Assembly: GCF_023156535.1 (NCBI RefSeq)
Contig: NZ_JALNMH010000008.1
Location: forward strand, 186,001-250,000
Direction of reading: 5' to 3'
From: Pseudomarimonas salicorniae
GTDB taxonomy: Bacteria > Pseudomonadota > Gammaproteobacteria > Xanthomonadales > Xanthomonadaceae
DNA length: 64,000 bases
Part shown: positions 56,437 through 64,000 of the stretch, one piece after another
How positions within the stretch are numbered: the stretch's first letter is position 1
Layout: every line of letters begins with the position of its first letter
Made by a program: the position numbers and the translations under genes
The notes under the pieces: generated by a model
Databases searched by the model: none
The model's input: only the letters and a program-made list of their open reading frames with translations
What the model was told of the DNA's origin: nothing

Positions 56437-58758
56437 ATGCATCCGTCCCCGACATCCTTCTCCCCTGCGCGCGCGCATCTGATCCTGATCCTCTCGCTGG
56501 CGCTGGTCCTCGCAGCGCCCTCGGCCGACGCCAGCCCGATGGCGGGGTTCCAGGGCCATCACAGCGGCAGCTGGTGGAACCCCAGTCGTGACGGCGAAGG
56601 CCAGTTCCTGAGCTTCGAGCAGGTGGCCGGCCGCCGCGTTGCGGTGATGGCGTGGTTTACCTATGACGACCAGGGCGCGCCGCGCTGGCTGGTCGGTGCC
56701 GCCGACTACGCGCCGGGCGCCATCCGCGTCGACATCCCGCTGTTCAGCGGCCGCGGCGGCCGCTTCGGCGCCGGCTTCCGCAGCGAGTCGGTCGATATCG
56801 TCGAGACGGGAACGGCCACGCTGACCCTCGAGGGCTGCAACCAGATCGGGCTGCTCCATGCCGATGCGGAGGGCGCGTTCAGCCTGCCGCTGACGCGCCT
56901 GCACGGCCCGCTCGAAGGCACGGACTGCGACGGTTCGCGGCCGGATCCGGAACTCTCGCGCCTGCCGGGCAGCCTGTCCGGAGCCTGGTGGGATGCCGCC
57001 CGCGCCGGAGAAGGCAGCTTCATCGCCTTCGAGCGTGCCGGCGAGCGCCGGATCGCGTCGGTCTACTACTTCAGCTTCGACGAGGCCGGCGCCCCGGTGT
57101 GGCGGGTGGGATCTACCGAGGTCGATCCCGACAGCGACCGCTTCGAGGTCCAGCTGCTGAGCGGTCGCGGGGCGCGCTTCGGTACCGCCTTCCGGGCTAC
57201 CGACGTGGAACTGGTGGCGGCGGGGCGCCTGCGGATCGAACAGGACGGCTGCACCGCCACCCGCATGCGCTACACCGGAAGCGTCGACTTCGGACTGAAC
57301 TGGACACGGGCCGTCGGCGCGCTGGAAGGCCTGCCCTGCGCGCCGCTGCTGCCCGAACCCTCCGAGCTCGACCGCGCGCTGCGCCCGCTGCTGGCCGAGC
57401 ACGGACTCGGTGGCGATCCCGGCGCCGGGCGCGAGCTACCGGGCATCGATGCGCCGCTTGCCCAGCTCGGCAAGCTGCTGTTCTTCAGCCGCGCGCTCAG
57501 CGCCGAGGGCGATGTGGCCTGCGCGTCCTGCCACCATCCGGCCCTGGGCGGTGCCGACGGCCTCGCCGTGTCCGTGGGCACGCCAGCGGCAGAACCCGAT
57601 CTGGTGGGACCCGGCCGGGTGCCCGCCGACGGCGTGCTGCGGATCGGTCGCAACGCCAACACGTTCTTCAACAGCGCCCTGTACGAGCGCGGCCTGTTCT
57701 GGGATTCGCGGGTGGAACGATTGGCTATGGGCGGCATCGCCACCCCGGACTCGGCCCCGGGCAGGGCCGACCCCCTGGCGGGTGCCTCCCTGCTCGCAGC
57801 GCAGGCGCGTTTTCCGGTCCTTGCCCCGGCGGAGATGCTGGGCCAGGGCTTTCCCGGGCTGGAGGGTGACGCCGTCCGCCGGCATCTGGCCGCGCGCATC
57901 GGCAACTACGGCAGCGGCCGCGGAAGCCTGCCGCCGGGCGAGTGGCTGTCGCGGTTCCAGGCTGCCTTCGACAGCGAAGCCGATGCCGAGACGCTGATCC
58001 GTTTCGAGACCATCGCGGAGGCGATCGCCGAGTACCAGCGTTCGGCGGTGTTCGTCGAGACGCCCTGGGCGCGCTACGTGCGCGGCAACCTCTCGGCCAT
58101 CGGCGACGACGCCAAGGCCGGCGCGCTCGCCTTCCTTCGCCGTATCGAAGACGGCGGCGCGCAATGCGCGCAGTGCCACCGCGGCGACCTGTTCAGCGAC
58201 GAGCAGCACCATGTGCTGGCCTTCCCGCAGATCGGCCCGGGGGTGGAGAGCGCGGACGGTGCCGATACCGGCCGCGGGCGGATCAGCGGGCGTGATATCG
58301 AGCGCTTCGCCTTCCGCACGCCAAGCCTGCTGAACGTCGCGCTGACCGCACCCTACGGGCACGCCGGCGGCTATTCCTCGCTGTCGAAGGTGATCAGCCA
58401 CTACCGCTCACCTGGCGGCGCAGTGAGCAACCTCATGCTCAACGCCGGATGGTGCCGCCTGCCACCCTTCGATACCGAGCCCGGCTGCGCCGACGGAGAG
58501 ACCGCCGCCCGCGCCAACAGTCGTGAGGCCCTTGACCAGCTGCAGCGCGTGCGTGAACAGGATCCCGAAGGCGCCCTGCCTGCCCTGCCCGCCACGGTGC
58601 CCTTCGCGGTGGAGCTGCAGCTGGCCGAATTCCTGCGCACGCTGACCGACCCCTGCCTGCTCGACCGCACCTGCTTCAGCCGCTGGATCCCCACGCCTGA
58701 GGAGGCGCCGGACGCGATGCAACTGAATGCGGTGGACGCCGATGGCCTGCCGCTATGA
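56437..58758 (+). CDS. Exported di-haem cytochrome c peroxidase-like protein with two N-terminal SGxWW modules
   Basis: The 773-residue protein has a signal peptide (about 1-32), two tandem modules (about 41-165 and 178-295) starting HSGSWWNPSRDGEGQF and LSGAWWDAARAGEGSF, each with a conserved FTYDDQGAPRW / FSFDEAGAPVW strand, and a bacterial CCP/MauG-type domain (about 310-740). That domain has two haem c sites, CASCH (Cys362-His366) and CAQCH (Cys577-His581), plus RTPSLLNVALTAPYGHAGGY. It may reduce peroxide or oxidise a protein or small molecule in the periplasm or outside. The fusion to these modules is unusual. I chose ATG at 56437, which begins a normal signal peptide. Confidence 0.85.
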   Translation: MHPSPTSFSPARAHLILILSLALVLAAPSADASPMAGFQGHHSGSWWNPSRDGEGQFLSFEQVAGRRVAVMAWFTYDDQGAPRWLVGAADYAPGAIRVDIPLFSGRGGRFGAGFRSESVDIVETGTATLTLEGCNQIGLLHADAEGAFSLPLTRLHGPLEGTDCDGSRPDPELSRLPGSLSGAWWDAARAGEGSFIAFERAGERRIASVYYFSFDEAGAPVWRVGSTEVDPDSDRFEVQLLSGRGARFGTAFRATDVELVAAGRLRIEQDGCTATRMRYTGSVDFGLNWTRAVGALEGLPCAPLLPEPSELDRALRPLLAEHGLGGDPGAGRELPGIDAPLAQLGKLLFFSRALSAEGDVACASCHHPALGGADGLAVSVGTPAAEPDLVGPGRVPADGVLRIGRNANTFFNSALYERGLFWDSRVERLAMGGIATPDSAPGRADPLAGASLLAAQARFPVLAPAEMLGQGFPGLEGDAVRRHLAARIGNYGSGRGSLPPGEWLSRFQAAFDSEADAETLIRFETIAEAIAEYQRSAVFVETPWARYVRGNLSAIGDDAKAGALAFLRRIEDGGAQCAQCHRGDLFSDEQHHVLAFPQIGPGVESADGADTGRGRISGRDIERFAFRTPSLLNVALTAPYGHAGGYSSLSKVISHYRSPGGAVSNLMLNAGWCRLPPFDTEPGCADGETAARANSREALDQLQRVREQDPEGALPALPATVPFAVELQLAEFLRTLTDPCLLDRTCFSRWIPTPEEAPDAMQLNAVDADGLPL

Positions 58759-60985
<2,227 letters not shown>

Positions 60986-61439
60986 ATGGCGCACGCCGGG
61001 CCGCGCGGCCCGGCCCATCCACCGCCCTTGCCCACCGCCGGACTGCTGCCCAGCTTGGCCGGCACAGCTGAACACGGTCGCAAGAGACACTGACCACCGC
61101 TGGCGGACGAATGACCTGCAGCGGCCCGCCCCGGTTGCGAGCTGCGCAGGGTCAAGCTTGGGCGCGAAGTTCGCATTCGCCCCGGTCCCGCTGTAGGAGC
61201 CAGCTTGCTGGCGATAGGCGCCCCGGATGGGACGATCGCCAGCAAGCTGGCTCCTACATTCGGGTGTTGTGGAAGGTCTTCTTTGCGCCCGAAACACGCC
61301 TTGTCCGCCGCACTCTCCGGGTCGACCACTGCCGATCGGCGCTTCGTCGGCGGCCGGCGGGCGGCCTGTATCTCGTTGCAGGCAAAGCCGGACACTCAGT
61401 CTGGCGGCAATCGCTCACTCCCATCGGCCTTTGCGGCCA
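60986..61439. other. 454-base convergent gap with hairpin and R3 repeat
   Basis: Just past the foldase stop GCCGGGCC-GCGC-GGCCCGGC (60995-61014) forms an eight-pair hairpin without a T-run. An R3 stem-loop follows at 61193-61257. No gene is supported in the gap. Confidence 0.6.
61193..61257. repeat. R3 stem-loop repeat, copy 4
   Basis: GTAGGAGCCAGCTTGCTGGC pairs with GCCAGCAAGCTGGCTCCTAC around GATAGGCGCCCCGGATGGGA. The right flank TTCGGGTGTTGTGGAAGGTC matches the copies at 16119 and 44760. Confidence 0.85.
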
Positions 61440-63365
61440 TCACTGGGTGCAGCGGAAGCCATCCTGCCCCAGCGCATCGCAGCCGGGTGGAAAGCCGTTC
61501 GCGCGCCAGTACGCCGGCAGCCCCAGCCCGCGGGCCAGGGTCTCAAAGAGCGGCAGACGGCGGAGCTCGGGGTCGCCGACGTGCCAGACGTATGCCAGAG
61601 CCGTGATGTCCACCGGCAGGCGCTGTGCGATCAGCTCGAGGGCCGCGTCATGCGCACCCACCGCGGCCAGCGCTGCGATCCGGAAATGCGGAATGCTGTG
61701 ACCACCCCCGGGGCCGCGGATCGCGGCGATGGTGTCGGGCCCCAGCTGGCCGTCGCGGACGGCCGCCGTCACTGCCCGAAGCAGCACGGCCTGCTCTTCC
61801 GGGGAGACGACCGCCTTGAAAAGCTCGCCTGCGCTCGCGTAGTCACCCTCGCGCAGTCGCAACACGCTGATCAGCCCGCGCGCCGAGTTCATGCCCATCG
61901 CGATCCCCTGCTCGGCGTAGGCAAGGGCCTTGTTCGGGTCGCCGTGCAGGTCCGCCACCACGCCCAGCCACTGGTTGACGATCGGATAGGTCGGATCGAG
62001 TTCGCGAGCCTTCAATAGGCTCGCCTCTCCCCGCTCGAGATGCCCCGCGACCAGATGGTTCAGGCCGGTCCATAGATGCGCGGTGGCGTCACTGGGCGCC
62101 AGCTCGACGGCGCGCTCGAGGTGCGTGAAGCGCTCGATGCCCGAATCCAGCACCAGGCCGAGCACCGCGTGCGGCTGCGCCAGCAGGGGGTCGATGGCCA
62201 GCGCGCGCTCGGCATGCTCGATGGCCAGGGCGATGGCGCGGCCGTCCGGCGGGCCCGCCACGTAGCCGGGCCAGACGGCATGCACGGCGGCCTTGCCAGC
62301 CAGCGCATCGGCGTAGTTCGGCTCCAGCGCCAGCGCGCGGTCAAAATGCTCGAGGGCGCGCTGCAGCCCCGGGACCCGGTCCGAAGTGCGCCGCAAAAAG
62401 GCCTGGCGCCCGAGCAGGTAGGCCTGGTAGGCCTCGAAATTCTGCGTCGGCCGGTGGCTGAAGCGGGCGCGCTCGGCGGCGGTGATCCGCGCGTCGAGCT
62501 GGCGGGCGACGGCCTCGGCGATCTCGGACTGGATCGCAAATAGCCCATCGGCGGTGAGCGCGTGATCGAACACCTGGGCCCAGAGGTGGTCATCGCTGCG
62601 CCCGTCGATCAGCTGGATGTTGACCCGGATCCGATCCTCGGCGCGCAGCACGCTGCCCTCGACCAGATGGCGCACCCCCAGCTGCGCGGCAATCGCGGAG
62701 GCCTGCTGGTCGCTGTCCCGGAAGGGCATCACCGAGGTGCGCGAGATGACCTTCATCGAACCAATTCGCGCCAGCTGGGTCAGGATCTCATCGTGCAGCG
62801 CGTCGGTCAGGTAGGCGTCCTGGTCAGCGCTGTGGTTGAGCAGGGGCAGCACGGCAATCGATCGCGGCGCCTGCGCGGTGGCCGGACCGGAGGCCTCACC
62901 GGAGACCGGCGCCTCGCCGCCCTCCCGCTGCCACAGCCCCCACCCCAGCAGGGCAAGCAGCAGCGCGGCCGCGGCCAGCAGGCCCTGCAGCGCCGGCGAT
63001 CGCCGCAGGCCGGCAGGCGGCGCCGGCGGGTCGCCCCCGGCGAATGGTTCGATCCGCTCGGGGGCCACGGCAAGCCGGTAGCCGCGCTTGGGCACGGTCT
63101 CGATCCATTCGGCCTCGACGCCGGCATCGCGGAAGGTCTTGCGCAGCAGCGAGATCGCCCGGGTCAGGCTCGCGTCCGCCCCGTAGCGGTCCTTCCAGAT
63201 CTGCTCCAGCAGCTCATCCCTGCCGAGCACCTGCCCTGCCTGCCCGGCCAGCAGGCAGAGCAGGTCCATCACCAGCGGTTCCAGTCGGGCGTGCTGATCG
63301 CCGCGCCGGATCTCGTTCAGATCGGGCAGCACGGTCAGGTCGGCCAGTCGGAAAGGGTCTCGCAT
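61440..63365 (-). CDS. Winged-helix regulator with TolB-like and TPR domains, one membrane span
   Basis: The 641-residue protein is a shorter paralogue of the one at 51511-53862. It has an OmpR/CadC-type winged helix (about 5-100; LGRDELLEQIWKDRYGADAS, then ETVPKRGYRL), one span (about 128-148), a TolB/FlgO-like domain (about 170-290; SIAVLPLLNHSADQDAYLTD and LVEGSVLRAEDRIRVNIQLI) and TPR repeats (ALEHFDRALALEPNYADAL and others). It probably senses something outside and acts on nearby genes. I chose MRDPFRLADL at 63365, since the domain begins there and upstream codons are low-complexity. It diverges from the exported-protein gene at 63631. Confidence 0.85.
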   Translation of the reverse strand: MRDPFRLADLTVLPDLNEIRRGDQHARLEPLVMDLLCLLAGQAGQVLGRDELLEQIWKDRYGADASLTRAISLLRKTFRDAGVEAEWIETVPKRGYRLAVAPERIEPFAGGDPPAPPAGLRRSPALQGLLAAAALLLALLGWGLWQREGGEAPVSGEASGPATAQAPRSIAVLPLLNHSADQDAYLTDALHDEILTQLARIGSMKVISRTSVMPFRDSDQQASAIAAQLGVRHLVEGSVLRAEDRIRVNIQLIDGRSDDHLWAQVFDHALTADGLFAIQSEIAEAVARQLDARITAAERARFSHRPTQNFEAYQAYLLGRQAFLRRTSDRVPGLQRALEHFDRALALEPNYADALAGKAAVHAVWPGYVAGPPDGRAIALAIEHAERALAIDPLLAQPHAVLGLVLDSGIERFTHLERAVELAPSDATAHLWTGLNHLVAGHLERGEASLLKARELDPTYPIVNQWLGVVADLHGDPNKALAYAEQGIAMGMNSARGLISVLRLREGDYASAGELFKAVVSPEEQAVLLRAVTAAVRDGQLGPDTIAAIRGPGGGHSIPHFRIAALAAVGAHDAALELIAQRLPVDITALAYVWHVGDPELRRLPLFETLARGLGLPAYWRANGFPPGCDALGQDGFRCTQ

Positions 63366-63489
63366 CCGTAAAGCGCGCCAAGGTCGGTCCCGCCGATGGT
63401 AGCGCAGGCCCTCCCGGCGGCCCCGGCAGGGCCTCCGGCGCCGCTTTGCACGCCCCCGGCGCCCGCTGCGAGCCGGGCCCAAGCCACTG

Positions 63490-63524
63490 ATTTACAAAGC
63501 CCTAAGCTTTTCCTCAGGGATTCC
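63490..63524 (+). promoter_or_regulatory. AT-rich upstream motif shared by secreted-protein genes, copy 3 (weaker)
   Basis: ATTTACAAAGCCCTAAGCTT then TTCCTCAGGGATTCC lies in the gap between the regulator at 61440-63365 and the exported-protein gene at 63631, in the same orientation to the latter as copies 1 and 2. The second half-site is CCTA instead of TTTA. Confidence 0.28.
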
Positions 63525-63630
63525 TTCGTCCATCCGAAGGCGCGCCCCCCCGGCCCCGGTGCAGGCTGCAGCCGTCGCCCCGGCCCCGTGCCCCGGCGAC
63601 CCCGGCCATCGATCAACAGGGAGAACCACC

Positions 63631-64000
63631 ATGACCCGTTCCTTCGACCCCAACCACGGCGCCGCGCGCGCCTGCCGCGGCCTGCTGGCCGCCCTCCTGC
63701 TGCTTGCCGTGGCCCCGGCCATGGCCGCCGCCGACAAGGCCCAGGCCGCCTTCGTCGGCTTCATCGACGTCCGCCTCGACCTCGAGTTCAGCGAGCCATC
63801 GATCGGCGGCCAGTGCGCCTACTTCGGCCGCGCCAGCCTGCAGGGCCACGGCCCCGAGGGCGAGTGGGCCCGCTCGCGGCCGCGCGACTTCGCCCTGCTC
63901 GCCCCCTGCGGCCTGCCCCTGCGCCGCCTGACCACCCGCGCCGAGCTCGCCGTGCTCGGCCTGGCGCGCTCGGCGCAGCGGGTCAGCGTCGAGCAGGCCG
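63631..64000 (+). CDS. Exported protein of unknown function, cut by the window end
   Basis: Only the first 123 codons are visible and the frame stays open to the edge. AGGGAGA lies seven bases before ATG. The start is a signal peptide (about 1-33; LLAALLLLAVAPAMAAADKA). The mature part begins AFVGFIDVRLDLEFSEPSIG, followed by CAYFGRASLQG and a second Cys in APCGLPLRRL, so a disulfide is likely. I recognise no family. Codons are strongly GC-ending as in the rest of the window. It diverges from the winged-helix/TPR regulator and has upstream motif copy 3, so it may be a target of that regulator. Confidence 0.75.
   Translation, partial: MTRSFDPNHGAARACRGLLAALLLLAVAPAMAAADKAQAAFVGFIDVRLDLEFSEPSIGGQCAYFGRASLQGHGPEGEWARSRPRDFALLAPCGLPLRRLTTRAELAVLGLARSAQRVSVEQA

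Overview
This is a high-GC chromosomal window whose gene content points to a Gammaproteobacterium of the Xanthomonadales (Lysobacterales), probably near Rhodanobacteraceae or Dokdonella-like lineages. The reasons are the pcm-tolC pair, the fused mutase IcmF, the abundance of winged-helix/TPR regulators, secreted proteins ending in the tail GFE, and dense palindromic intergenic repeats. The placement is inferred from family resemblance. I find 42 protein genes (one cut by the right edge), one tRNA-Phe, and several families of non-coding repeats. There is no rRNA, CRISPR array, intact insertion sequence or prophage.

Layout. 0-7 kb: a large secreted G8/CEMIP-like beta-helix protein with an EGF-like end, an NnrU-family membrane protein, a tiny Lys-rich protein, an RsuA/RluF-like pseudouridine synthase and an unknown anchored protein. 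7-16 kb: acyl and storage-polymer metabolism (IcmF, hydroxybutyrate oligomer hydrolase, divergent 3-hydroxybutyrate dehydrogenase) and penicillin-binding protein 1C. 16-21 kb: a divergent Lrp regulator/ornithine cyclodeaminase pair, tRNA-Phe with duplicated copies of its 3' end, an acyl-CoA dehydrogenase and a NUDIX hydrolase. 21-26 kb: a leftward SDR, dipeptidyl peptidase IV and diguanylate cyclase operon, with a second SDR diverging from it. 26-31 kb: a leftward operon of a small Gly-rich membrane protein, an amidoligase and a class I glutamine amidotransferase, then tolC and pcm. 31-33.6 kb: a DUF2884 protein and DNA polymerase IV.

33.8-44.5 kb is one compact eight-gene operon: a Tat-exported TldD, a TldE-like partner, DUF4159, MoxR ATPase, DUF58, a BatA-type protein, a DUF4175-type protein and a last membrane protein, most joined by short gaps or 4-base start/stop overlaps. 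It looks like an envelope-associated peptidase and chaperone machine and is the most system-like locus here. An ATM1-type ABC exporter follows.

47-64 kb is rich in secreted proteins: a 14-repeat RCC1-type protein, two winged-helix/TPR regulators, two proteins sharing an SGxWW-type module (one fused to a di-haem peroxidase), a lipase with its foldase, and the start of another exported protein. Three of these secreted genes carry a similar AT-rich motif upstream.

Intergenic space is dominated by palindromic repeats: a composite module in five copies spaced roughly every 5-12 kb, solo copies of its parts, and a third stem-loop family in four copies. Motif positions in the repeats are read by eye and may be off by a base or so.
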